Source: Bacillus weihaiensis
Lineage (GTDB): Bacteria > Bacillota > Bacilli > Bacillales > Bacillaceae
Assembly (NCBI RefSeq): GCF_001889165.1
Contig: NZ_CP016020.1
Coordinates: 3,508,501 to 3,572,500 of the forward strand
DNA length: 64,000 bases
Direction: 5' to 3'
Of this stretch, positions 55,226 through 63,219 are shown one piece after another; the first letter of the stretch is position 1; the number at the start of each line of letters is the position of its first letter. The notes under the pieces were generated by a model, which searched no databases, was not told the DNA's origin, and worked only from the letters and a program-made list of their open reading frames with translations. The position numbers and the translations under genes were made by a program.

Positions 55226-56068
55226 TCAAGTCTCTTTGGAAGTCGAAATCTTAATCGCTTGTTTGCCCATTTGCTCCCAGGCTTTTCTAAACTCGTGTTT
55301 CTTTATCTTTTTATTCTTGTCGTTTGATAAAGGATCATTAACATATACATAGTTTTCATCATAGCCTGTGATGATAACGGAATGTTCATGATATGTTACA
55401 GTTATCTTCCCTATTGGTGTTTGCCATTCTTCAAATTGATGTGAGGGTAATTCTTTATAGGTTGCATTAACGATGACCCAAACAGGAGAGCCTTCTGAAA
55501 GTGCCTCTTCTATTTGGACAAAGGATTGGCCTGTTAAGTTAACGATTCTATCAGGAAGATAGCTCTCCGCAAGCCTTTTAATCGGTTCATGATAAACTCC
55601 GTAACCAGGCTTACTTTTATCATACATATCCCCAACAAATCCTACATGTGGGTTACCGAAGAATACTTGTCCATTTACCTTCTGATAGGGTGTAGGGTCT
55701 TTATCGACCTTTTTTGCTAGCTCAAGCTTTCCAACATTTACCCCCATATATTGGAGAAGCATTGCTAAGCTTGTTACTTCACAGCCCCTTGGTAATTCAG
55801 GCAGCTGAGAAAGGAGAGGAACGTCTAGCAAACTATTCTTCTTCCTGTCAGACTGCTCCATGATTTCCCCTGATGTAGGTAATAAATTTCTACTAACTAC
55901 CTTCTCTACAAAAGGTGATGTGAATGCACCATAAAGGAAGAAAGCAAAACAAGTGATGACAGTCATAATGGCTGTTGGTTTTAATTTATCTGGAATTTTA
56001 TTTTTCAAGAGCAAAGCTCCAATGATAATCGTTATTAGTGCGAGTGTAATAAGCAAACTATTCGTCAT
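55226..56068 (-). CDS. Membrane-anchored C39-like peptidase
   Basis: 280 residues. Two N-terminal membrane helices precede a papain-like C39_2 domain: catalytic Cys in PRGCEVTSLAM (about residue 96), His in YHEHSVIITGYD, Asp in VYVNDPLS. The active site should face outside. Similar to YvpB of B. subtilis. GAGGTG stands before ATG 56068; a GTG at 56080 overlaps the site. It is not linked to a peptide export ABC gene, so a bacteriocin role is unlikely. Confidence 0.82.
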   Translation of the reverse strand: MTNSLLITLALITIIIGALLLKNKIPDKLKPTAIMTVITCFAFFLYGAFTSPFVEKVVSRNLLPTSGEIMEQSDRKKNSLLDVPLLSQLPELPRGCEVTSLAMLLQYMGVNVGKLELAKKVDKDPTPYQKVNGQVFFGNPHVGFVGDMYDKSKPGYGVYHEPIKRLAESYLPDRIVNLTGQSFVQIEEALSEGSPVWVIVNATYKELPSHQFEEWQTPIGKITVTYHEHSVIITGYDENYVYVNDPLSNDKNKKIKKHEFRKAWEQMGKQAIKISTSKET

Positions 56069-56201
56069 CCTGCACCTCACTTTTGTTCATGTAATCCTAT
56101 TCTAAATCATATTAAAGCTAAGAGGAAATGGAGCTTTCACCACTATTTTTCTTTTAAAGAATGAAGTGGTACAATACTAATAACGATATTTGAAGGGATT
56201 G

Positions 56202-57593
56202 ATGAGGATGAATGTATCCATAAATGATGGAAACGAGGATTTACTTTTACACATCAATGGGCTTTATTTTTTCCAAGGCTACCAGGTGGTTGAAGCTTTT
56301 ACACCATGTCACACCACATGCTATTATCTCTTCTATTACAAAAACAAGTTTTTAACCGGTAAAAGCACGGCAAAAATAAAGGTTTCTTCAACATTACACC
56401 TCATCTTGTCAAAAGGGATTTATGTATCTTCTTCAAATCCGATCTCACAATTCCTTTTACATCAAGAAGCCTTTTCACCTCTACCCAAGCTTAGTTCCCT
56501 CTGGAAAGAGATAAAAAAGCACTATCCAACGAGAGAAGCCTTTCATATCATGTCTGCCTTTGATACCTATGTCCACAAAAAAGACCTCATTTCCTTTATG
56601 AAAGAAGCCTTTCTTAAGCAGCGCCGCGCGGGAAAGCTACTTCATGCCTATCGAATTCTTCGCATTGTGTTAGATAAATATCCTACAAATAAATGGGCTA
56701 GCTCCCTTATATCACATATGGACTATCAAAAATATTCCCTTAAATACCAAGCGGAAGCAGAAGACCTCCTTCCATACGACCCTTTGCATATGGAGTTTAA
56801 GCTTTATCATAACCGTGCTAGTAAGCCTTATCTCGAGTTGCTTGATCACAAGCTTCAGAGAGAAGAACGTTACCTCGAGTGTTTAGCACTATATTATGAG
56901 CAGCTATTTTTAGACGCTAGCGATACAGAAAAGTACTATAAAAAAATGACCGATCGCCTACACTCATCCTTCCAAGCAACAAATAACATGACCTTTTTGA
57001 CCTATCTATATACAGAACCTCTCTCTAAACAAGCGAAAAGTGAAGTTAGCTTACAACTTGTCGATCTTTTTATTAGAGAGAAGCGTTATAAAGAGGCCTT
57101 CCTTTTTCTCAGTCAACAAACCGATCCCTTACAATCAGAGCAAGTAGATCTCCTGCTGTTTACACTACATCATCTAGACACTGTTTCATTTGAACAATTT
57201 ACAGCCAAGACTCTCTTACACTCACATGCTGACCTTTCACAAATTAAAAAAGCAATAGATTGTCTCATTCCAAAGCTCTTACATCAACATGATATTACCT
57301 ATTCGTACAACTGGTTGAAGCCTTTCATGCACCTCTCGCTCCCTGCTATTTTAAAAATAAAAAAAATGCAGGAAATGAAAGAAGAACCCGATCGACAACG
57401 AGAGCTTGGTGAGCTATATTATGAATTTGACCAGGTCCCTCATGCAATTGAGTGTTTTTTATGGCATTTAGAAATGGAAGAAAATGATTTAAAAACGATG
57501 AAGTGGCTTATAAAGCTTTACAAGGAATTGGGTCAGGAAGATGAGGCAATCTCGTACCAATACTTATATAAACAAATGCAAAAAACGTCGTAG
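56202..57593 (+). CDS. TPR-containing protein of unknown function
   Basis: About 463 residues. The N-terminal 110 or so residues are a compact beta-rich domain with several Cys and Tyr; the rest is helical with degenerate tetratricopeptide repeats, clearest at the end (ELGELYYEFDQVPHAIECFL). AAGGGA precedes the ATG at 56202; a TTG at 56190 is less likely. It diverges from the C39 gene. No family recognised. Confidence 0.6.
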   Translation: MRMNVSINDGNEDLLLHINGLYFFQGYQVVEAFTPCHTTCYYLFYYKNKFLTGKSTAKIKVSSTLHLILSKGIYVSSSNPISQFLLHQEAFSPLPKLSSLWKEIKKHYPTREAFHIMSAFDTYVHKKDLISFMKEAFLKQRRAGKLLHAYRILRIVLDKYPTNKWASSLISHMDYQKYSLKYQAEAEDLLPYDPLHMEFKLYHNRASKPYLELLDHKLQREERYLECLALYYEQLFLDASDTEKYYKKMTDRLHSSFQATNNMTFLTYLYTEPLSKQAKSEVSLQLVDLFIREKRYKEAFLFLSQQTDPLQSEQVDLLLFTLHHLDTVSFEQFTAKTLLHSHADLSQIKKAIDCLIPKLLHQHDITYSYNWLKPFMHLSLPAILKIKKMQEMKEEPDRQRELGELYYEFDQVPHAIECFLWHLEMEENDLKTMKWLIKLYKELGQEDEAISYQYLYKQMQKTS

Positions 57594-57619
57594 GGGTAAG
57601 TGCTAATAGTTATTTTAAT

Positions 57620-57649
57620 AAGGTGCAGCCCTCTATCGAGCTGCACCTT
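57620..57649. terminator. Hairpin after the TPR gene
   Basis: AAGGTGCAGC pairs with GCTGCACCTT, loop CCTCTATCGA. No long T-run follows, so terminator function is uncertain. Confidence 0.5.
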
Positions 57650-57695
57650 ACGTGAGGTAAAAGTGTAGAAATTTCATTATTTTCGCCATTACCCT

Positions 57696-57869
57696 TTACT
57701 TAAGATGAGCATACGAGGGGAGCAATGCTTTATACTCACTTTCCAGCTCACTTAACGTAAGCTCGTATAATTGGCGATCGTCAGTTGTTTTATAATGGTG
57801 TAAATTTAGTAGTTTTTGAATAACCTGTTCTTTTCGATAGCTAAGAGTTTGGTTCAGCCCCTCGTCCAT
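57696..57869 (-). CDS. fbpA: FbpA-like Fur-regulated basic protein
   Basis: 57 residues: MDEGLNQTLSYRKEQVIQKL and then LNLHHYKTTDDRQLYELTLS and ELESEYKALLP. The pattern RK-x-x-x-I-x-K-L followed by LYELTLSELE-EYK is that of FbpA of B. subtilis, a small partner of the iron-sparing sRNA FsrA. AAGGTG stands before the ATG, 12 bp after the upstream IDEAL-domain gene, so they share the Fur-controlled promoter near 58530. Confidence 0.75.
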   Translation of the reverse strand: MDEGLNQTLSYRKEQVIQKLLNLHHYKTTDDRQLYELTLSELESEYKALLPSYAHLK

Positions 57870-57880
57870 GTTTTCACACC

Positions 57881-58291
57881 TTACATCAAATGATTTTCAG
57901 ATGCACGATCAAGGTACACGTGCAATTTTTCTTTTAAATGACAGAGCTTCTTTTGAGCTTTACTATGATGAATAAATGAAGCTTCATCTTCCTTTGCTAG
58001 TGCTTCATCAATTTTGTAAGAAACATAATTGAGCTTTAGTTCCAGATCCATACTTGTCATCATTTTACCTTCTTTAAAATAATTCTCTACATCCTCAAGG
58101 GCCATATAAAATTGCCATGAAGTGTTAAGAACTACTAAGATATACCAACGATCCATGATAAATTTCCGATCTTCTGTTACTTCTATGAGACTATCTTCAT
58201 TGATTTCTAGTGTATCCTCATGTCTCGAATCTGGGCAAAAGCAGTCAACAATATGATCAAAGGATTCGGTTGCGATAAAATAATGATGCAT
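57881..58291 (-). CDS. IDEAL-domain protein
   Basis: 136 residues, acidic. The C-terminal half contains YKIDEALAKEDEASFIHHSK, which fits the IDEAL motif (I-D-x-A-L then acidic-F) of small Bacillus proteins such as YpiB; the N-terminal half holds a CFC motif (VDCFCPDS) that could bind metal. It is the first gene of an operon with the FbpA-like gene, downstream of two Fur boxes, so it is probably made under iron limitation. Confidence 0.65.
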   Translation of the reverse strand: MHHYFIATESFDHIVDCFCPDSRHEDTLEINEDSLIEVTEDRKFIMDRWYILVVLNTSWQFYMALEDVENYFKEGKMMTSMDLELKLNYVSYKIDEALAKEDEASFIHHSKAQKKLCHLKEKLHVYLDRASENHLM

Positions 58292-58490
58292 CGTATTTCT
58301 CCTTTACATTTTTAATGAAGGCTATTTTCGTAAACTTGCTGCTTTAAATCATATAAAAAAAGCGGTGCTGTAAAGACTAGTGGGATCTTTTCTTCTGAGA
58401 ATAGTACCTTATTTGAATCAGTTTCATCATTGCTTATTTAAAGAAACACAGACCTACAGAGTGTGAGATTAGTGTATGTAGCTCATTAGA

Positions 58491-58547
58491 TGAAAATGAT
58501 TATCATTTTCTATTATTATTCTAATTGATAACTATTATCAATGTCAA
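58491..58547 (-). promoter_or_regulatory. Fur-controlled promoter of the IDEAL-fbpA operon
   Basis: TTGACA (58547-58542), 18 bases, TAGAAT. TGATAACTATTATCA (58526-58540) and TGAAAATGATTATCA (58491-58505) each differ from the 7-1-7 Fur box TGATAATNATTATCA at one base; the first lies in the spacer, the second around the start of transcription. Confidence 0.8.
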
Positions 58548-58744
58548 GGCTATGTATGTTGGAGCGATTTGAACGTAAGCTCTAAGGGTTCCTTTGAAAA
58601 AAGTGAAGCTTGAGTTTGTGAAGGGACTTTCGCCAAGGCTATGAGAGGGGAAAAGTATTTCAATTCGGTTAAAACATTCGTTTGCATGGTCGGTCCGGGC
58701 ATCCTACCTTCCACTCAAATCATCATTTCACACTTGACTAATAT

Positions 58745-58879
58745 AAAAAAGCTTGGTGACCAGCCAAGCTTTTCAAAGGGGGTAAAATGTATCTAAAGGG
58801 AGTTGAAGTAACACAATTAGCATATCCATTATGTCATAGTATCGCACTCGTATGTTTTTTAAGATTGTGTTAACTTATA
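58745..58879 (-). ncRNA. Probable FsrA-type Fur-controlled small RNA
   Basis: A promoter with TTGACA, 17 bases, TATCAT and a perfect Fur box drives leftward transcription from about 58879. It ends in a hairpin (AAAGCTTGG / CCAAGCTTTTTT) at 58773-58745. The RNA of about 135 bases carries two C-rich unpaired stretches, AACTCCCTTT and TTACCCCCTTTG, able to pair with ribosome binding sites, the mode of FsrA. No ORF is needed to explain it. FsrA of B. subtilis is shorter, so identity is inferred from architecture. Confidence 0.7.
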
Positions 58880-58885
58880 TTCTAT

Positions 58886-58914
58886 ATGATAATGATTATC
58901 AGTATCATTGTCAA
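58886..58914 (-). promoter_or_regulatory. Fur box and promoter of the small RNA
   Basis: TGATAATGATTATCA (58887-58901) is a perfect 7-1-7 Fur box. It covers the -10 (TATCAT, 58891-58886) and most of the 17-bp spacer after TTGACA (58914-58909). Confidence 0.85.
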
Positions 58915-58989
58915 TTGTTTTTTGCTATTTATTTAGATCTCCTTCTTATCTCCTATTCCTACTTCGTATTTATCATTTAAAATAAATAA

Positions 58990-59138
58990 TGTGAAATACT
59001 TCACATTCTGTGTGAAATTAGATATAATGATCACAAGCAATAAGAAACTGTAATACCTTTTGTGAATTGTTTCACAAAGTGTTTTGTACTTTGATCAAGA
59101 AACTTTTTTTGTAGCTTTTCATGTGAATCATTTCACAT
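58990..59138. promoter_or_regulatory. Three Rex/FNR-like palindromes before doxX
   Basis: TGTGAAATACTTCACA (58990-59005), TTGTGAATTGTTTCACAA (59060-59077) and ATGTGAATCATTTCACAT (59121-59138). The middle one is a perfect match to the Rex box TTGTGAANNNNTTCACAA; all three fit TGTGA-N6-TCACA of the CRP/FNR family too. The last abuts a TATAAA -10 (59141). Confidence 0.8.
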
Positions 59139-59168
59139 ACTATAAAATACACTAAGGAGGAACTTTCA

Positions 59169-59675
59169 TTGAAAAAATTTTTGAATAACAGTATGTTGGT
59201 CGCTGCCTCTTTTGTCCTGATAAGAATCTATTTAAGTTATATGTGGTTAACAAATGCGGAAAATAAGCTTATTTATGATTTTAGCATTGGGACGATGCTT
59301 GAAACAGAAGTTAATAGTGGTACATTACCGTCTTGGTGGGCTGGATTCATGAAAATCTTCGTCCTGCCTAACACAGGTTTATTTGAAGCATTAGTAACAA
59401 TCGGTGAGCTTTGTGTAGGAATCGCAATTTTGTTAGGGGTGTTTACTCGGTTCTCTGCTTTAATGGGCGCAATCATGAACTTCTCTTTCTTCATGACCTT
59501 CCAAGCAGCCTTAGACATCCAAATGCTCGTCTTGCACCTCCTCATTGTGTTAGTAGCTGCAAATGCCGGAAGAATCGGGCTAGACCCTTATATTAAGAAA
59601 TTTACTAGAAGTAAACTACGTCCATTCCTTAAACCTAAACAAACCAAAAGAAAGGGGAAACTCGCATGGCACTAG
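59169..59675 (+). CDS. DoxX family membrane protein
   Basis: 168 residues, four membrane helices (for example MLVAASFVLIRIYLSYMW), with the DoxX pattern VTIGELCVGIAILLGVFTRF. Related proteins are subunits of thiosulfate:quinone oxidoreductase or take part in redox stress. The start is TTG at 59169 with AAGGAGG eight bases before it. The tail is basic. Control by redox or oxygen is suggested by the three upstream palindromes. Confidence 0.88.
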   Translation: MKKFLNNSMLVAASFVLIRIYLSYMWLTNAENKLIYDFSIGTMLETEVNSGTLPSWWAGFMKIFVLPNTGLFEALVTIGELCVGIAILLGVFTRFSALMGAIMNFSFFMTFQAALDIQMLVLHLLIVLVAANAGRIGLDPYIKKFTRSKLRPFLKPKQTKRKGKLAWH

Positions 59676-59743
59676 TTATCATGGGATTATCCATCGCTAT
59701 TGGCTTTGGCATCGCTGTTAGAGCGGAATTAGCGGAAGAATAA
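59666..59743 (+). CDS. 25-residue membrane protein overlapping doxX
   Basis: MALVIMGLSIAIGFGIAVRA followed by ELAEE. AAAGGGGAAA lies before the ATG, inside the doxX coding region; the frames overlap by 10 bp, so translation is coupled. It is one membrane helix with an acidic C-terminus, like small subunits of respiratory oxidases. No family recognised. Confidence 0.5.
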   Translation: MALVIMGLSIAIGFGIAVRAELAEE

Positions 59744-59752
59744 AATGGGGGT

Positions 59753-59797
59753 GGTGCCAGTCATGTATTCGACAACTTACGGGTAGTGACAGGCACC
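59753..59797. repeat. GGTGCC inverted repeat at the end of the acyltransferase gene
   Basis: GGTGCCAGTCA (59753-59763) is mirrored by TGACAGGCACC (59787-59797). It includes the last twelve codons and the TGA of the convergent acyltransferase gene. Confidence 0.75.
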
Positions 59798-60231
59798 ATC
59801 ACTCGGTTTCGGTTAAATCTTTGAATAGCTATAAATGGTAGGTTAAAGGCTAGTGCGTAAAGGATCATGATGATGCCTACCGTTGGTTCGTTGAAGGTAA
59901 AGAAGATTGGGGCCGGTAGAGTTTGGAGCCAGTGGGAGAGTTCGGCACGTTTTGTTTCGAGCAGGAATCGGTTGCGTCCTTCTTGTGTTCGCAGGTTAAT
60001 CTGATTCTTCTTAATCCCACCAGGTGCCCAATCTCCCCCATCCGGAACCTTCTCCTTCCACTTCTTCACTTTTAATGCTTTGTACACTCCCATTTCCCAA
60101 TCACGAATCGGATATAACCATCGTACTCTTTCGATTGTTTCCATACTAAAACGCGAGGGAACGTAGGCACCAACTGTGTGAATGATGAACCATAAAAGAA
60201 CATTCAGTATAAGTATTGTCACGCCAATCAT
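59761..60231 (-). CDS. Glycosyl-carotenoid acyltransferase (CrtO-like)
   Basis: 156 residues. Membrane helices at about 3-24 and 108-136 flank a soluble segment with PDGGDWAPGGIKK, resembling glycosyl-4,4'-diaponeurosporenoate acyltransferase of staphylococci. It would attach a fatty acid to the sugar of a carotenoid. Its ATG overlaps the glycosyltransferase gene by 4 bp. The C-terminus (VTTRKLSNT) is encoded by a GGTGCC repeat and may be secondary. Confidence 0.72.
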   Translation of the reverse strand: MIGVTILILNVLLWFIIHTVGAYVPSRFSMETIERVRWLYPIRDWEMGVYKALKVKKWKEKVPDGGDWAPGGIKKNQINLRTQEGRNRFLLETKRAELSHWLQTLPAPIFFTFNEPTVGIIMILYALAFNLPFIAIQRFNRNRVMVPVTTRKLSNT

Positions 60232-61331
60232 CCATCCTTTTGCTTTGAAATCGTAATGCTTCGACCTTTCCAGGAAGTATTTCTCAACACAAACGTACGG
60301 ATGAACGAATAGACGAATACTAGAAAGAAAAACAAGAGATGAACGGGAAAGAGACTCGCATCCAACAGTGTAAAATTCCCAATGTCTTTTAGGGATCGAT
60401 AAAAAAGAAGCACTAAAATCATATAGATAATAGCAAATACATAAGGCTGCTCCAGACTAGATCGATTCGTTAAGAAGGAAAATAAGCTAGAAATCCATAA
60501 AATAATCATCACCAAGCGAGGAAAGGAAGTTCTTGTAGACCCTGATGCAAAGCTTTTCCCCCAGCCTTTCCATACACTTCCAATCCCATCTTGATACATT
60601 CTCATCGAAATGACAGCTTTACCGCTATAAGAATGCGCAGAAATCCCCTTTGATGAAGCATGCTGTATAAGAGCCAAATTTTCCACGATTTCACCTTTAA
60701 TTGACTCATGCCCTCCTATAGCAAAATAAGCTGCTTTCTCGCAAATAAGGCACTGACCAAATCCTCCTCTTTTCTTCCCAAAAGGAGTTGTGACACCACT
60801 AGCAATAAAGACAACGAGATGAAAAATGGCAGACAATTTTTCATACCCTCGCTTCATTTGATGGTAAGGATGAATAGAGAGGATGCTTTTCTTTTGCTCT
60901 TGAAAAAAATGGACAGCTTTTAAGAAACCCGCTTCCGTAAACCAAGTATCAGCGTCCATGAATAAGAGGATATTCCCATTTGCATGCTTTGCTCCGTTCC
61001 AGCAAGCCCATGATTTCCCTAACCAGCCAAGTGGTAGGGGCGGATTATCAACGACCTTCGCTCCGTACTCATGTGCAATTTGTTTTGTCCGATCTGTCGA
61101 ATGATCGTTCACCACAATGACCTCTAATGGCTGAACAGCTTGAGACATAATGGAGGATAGTAGCTTTCCAATGGTTGCTTCTTCATTTCTAGCGGGAATA
61201 ATAATAGAAAAGCCATTTTGACTAAGCTCATCTTTAGGAATGAGCTTAGTCTTCATCTTCGGGATTTTTAGAAGCAAGAAAATACTTAAAAGAATGGTCA
61301 CTAAACCAATTCCTATTACGTTCATAGTCAT
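60228..61331 (-). CDS. Family 2 glycosyltransferase (CrtQ-like)
   Basis: 367 residues. A membrane helix (residues 4-23) is followed by a GT2 domain: FSIIIPARNEEATIGKLL, VVNDHSTDRT, the DxD motif LFMDADTWF, and a GGFGQCLICEK region; two or three more membrane helices follow. It resembles 4,4'-diaponeurosporenoate glycosyltransferase. Its start overlaps the desaturase stop by one base (TAATG). Confidence 0.82.
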   Translation of the reverse strand: MTMNVIGIGLVTILLSIFLLLKIPKMKTKLIPKDELSQNGFSIIIPARNEEATIGKLLSSIMSQAVQPLEVIVVNDHSTDRTKQIAHEYGAKVVDNPPLPLGWLGKSWACWNGAKHANGNILLFMDADTWFTEAGFLKAVHFFQEQKKSILSIHPYHQMKRGYEKLSAIFHLVVFIASGVTTPFGKKRGGFGQCLICEKAAYFAIGGHESIKGEIVENLALIQHASSKGISAHSYSGKAVISMRMYQDGIGSVWKGWGKSFASGSTRTSFPRLVMIILWISSLFSFLTNRSSLEQPYVFAIIYMILVLLFYRSLKDIGNFTLLDASLFPVHLLFFFLVFVYSFIRTFVLRNTSWKGRSITISKQKDG

Positions 61332-62836
61332 TACCCAATTTCTTTCGCAACGTTCGCTTCGTCACCTATAATTAAATCCGCCGTTAATTGACCAGATAGG
61401 GTAACCATAGGAACACCGCCGCCTGGGTGAGTAGATCCACCGACAAAATATACATTATCAAAAAGCTTGCTACGGCTTGGTATTTTAAAACCACTGTTCA
61501 TTTTTCGGTCGGTTACAACGCCATATATTGAACCACCATTTGCTCCGTAAAGCTCTTTCAAATCATCCGGGGTAAATGTATATTCAAACTCAATTGACTC
61601 TCGTAAATCCGTTAACCCCATGCGTTCAAGCTTGGAAAGAACAAGATCTCGATACGATTCTTTATTTGCTTCCCATGTCTCCCCTTCTTTAAGCGGCGGA
61701 ACATGGGTTAGAACAAACAAGTTTTCTTTACCTTCAGGTGCCTGAGATTCATCTGATTTAGATGAAATACCAATATATATTGTTGGATCATCCGCAAGCT
61801 GTTTTTGATCAAACATTTGTTTAAATTCTTTCTCCTGATCTCCTGAGAAGAAAAAGTTATGATGACCTAGCTCTTCATACTTTTTATTCACACCCAATAA
61901 TAAAACAAGCCCTGACACAGTTGGCTCAAATTTCTTTAAATCGCTTTTTGCACGAGCTTTCTCTCCTTGGTCTTCAAGCATGGATTCATAAAATGGGATG
62001 ACCTCTAAATTCGACACAACTAAATCAGCAGCAAATTCAGCGCCATTTTCAGTTCGGACAGAGCGAATCTTGTTTCCTACTTTTTCAACACCCGTTACCT
62101 TCATATTTAAAAGAACGTTTACTCCAAGCTCTTGTAAGACCTGTTCCATCGCCTCGGCGATTTTGTACATACCACCCTTTACATAGTAAACACCGACTCC
62201 TAACTGAACATGAGCTAGCTGACTTAGAATCGCTGGTGCATGATATGGAGAAGAACCAATATACATTTGTAAGAAATTCATTACCTGTTGAATATGTGGA
62301 TCCTTAAAGTATTTACGTGTTGCCTGATCTACTGATTTCATTGGATCCATCATCAGTAATTCTTTTAATGGGTGCTTTTTTCGTAAATCCTGCAATCCAT
62401 TAATATTTTCTTTATAAAAGCTTTTCATCATAAGATCATAGAGTTTTTCACTATATTGTAGATATGACAAGAACGAATGAGAATCCTCTTCTGATACTTT
62501 TTTTATCTCTTGAAGCATTGTTGGGAGATCACTCGTTAAATCAATTTTTGTCCCATCTTCAAAGAACGTTCTCCAGCCTGGCTCAACGCGAACAATTTCA
62601 AGATAATCATGAACATTTTTCCCAACACTTGAAAACAGCTTCTCAAGAACCCAAGGCATCGTTAAAATTGATGGACCCGTATCAAACGTAAACCCCATAC
62701 CTTTTCGGATGTTTAGCTTTCCACCAAGTCTTTCACCTTTTTCTAAAATCGTGACGTCATAATTATGAGCTGCTAAGCGGATCGCAGTTGACATACCAGC
62801 TAAGCCACCACCAATAACTGTTACCTTCCTTTTCAT
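61331..62836 (-). CDS. crtN: Phytoene/diapophytoene desaturase (CrtI/CrtN family)
   Basis: 501 residues. FAD motif VTVIGGGLAGMSTAIRLAAH, then LEKGERLGGKL, and the C-terminal YFVGGSTHPGGGVPMVTLSG typical of CrtI/CrtN desaturases. Together with the glycosyltransferase and acyltransferase it should make a glycosylated, esterified C30 or C40 carotenoid. A CrtP-type oxidase is an alternative, since CrtN and CrtP cannot be told apart by motifs alone. GGAGGAGAAGGAC precedes the ATG. Confidence 0.85.
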   Translation of the reverse strand: MKRKVTVIGGGLAGMSTAIRLAAHNYDVTILEKGERLGGKLNIRKGMGFTFDTGPSILTMPWVLEKLFSSVGKNVHDYLEIVRVEPGWRTFFEDGTKIDLTSDLPTMLQEIKKVSEEDSHSFLSYLQYSEKLYDLMMKSFYKENINGLQDLRKKHPLKELLMMDPMKSVDQATRKYFKDPHIQQVMNFLQMYIGSSPYHAPAILSQLAHVQLGVGVYYVKGGMYKIAEAMEQVLQELGVNVLLNMKVTGVEKVGNKIRSVRTENGAEFAADLVVSNLEVIPFYESMLEDQGEKARAKSDLKKFEPTVSGLVLLLGVNKKYEELGHHNFFFSGDQEKEFKQMFDQKQLADDPTIYIGISSKSDESQAPEGKENLFVLTHVPPLKEGETWEANKESYRDLVLSKLERMGLTDLRESIEFEYTFTPDDLKELYGANGGSIYGVVTDRKMNSGFKIPSRSKLFDNVYFVGGSTHPGGGVPMVTLSGQLTADLIIGDEANVAKEIG

Positions 62837-63219
62837 GTCCTTCTCCTCCTAAAAAAAATGAAAGTTTGTACTTTTATACCCTCATTTTCAACACAATATG
62901 CTTGAAATAAACCTACTTGTCATTCAAACAGATCGAAAGCTACCATTTCCTCTATTTCCTCTATATGCTTCTCAGGACAATGACAATGGCTTGTTTCTTG
63001 CATAACAAAAGGCTGTTTTCATATAGCTTTCTGACTTCCCAATTAGATATTCTCTGGGTACAAAATGTTTCTCTCTGCATGAGGAGAAGGCCCTTTTCTA
63101 TCTTGCTTACCTCGGTAAGATGTGAAAATAATTGCGATATTCTTTGACATGACCTACTAACTAGCAAAAAGAGTACAGCTTCAAAGAACCGTACTCTTCT
63201 CATATATGCTATGAAATCG
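62837..63219. other. Gap between desaturase and polyprenyl synthase genes
   Basis: About 380 bp with the crtN promoter near its left end. The ORFs in it have no ribosome binding sites and Cys/Leu-rich compositions. No RNA or repeat was seen. Confidence 0.5.

Noticed and set aside
55226..56068. Bacteriocin leader-peptidase/export gene
   Set aside because: The C39-like domain stands alone with two N-terminal helices; no ABC exporter domain and no GG-leader peptide gene is linked.
58787..58873. 28-residue ORF with an apparently ideal AAAGGGGGTAAAATG start
   Set aside because: The binding-site-like purines are the complement of the C-rich stretches of the predicted Fur-controlled sRNA, and the hairpin before it has its U-run on the minus strand. 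The product has no protein-like features.
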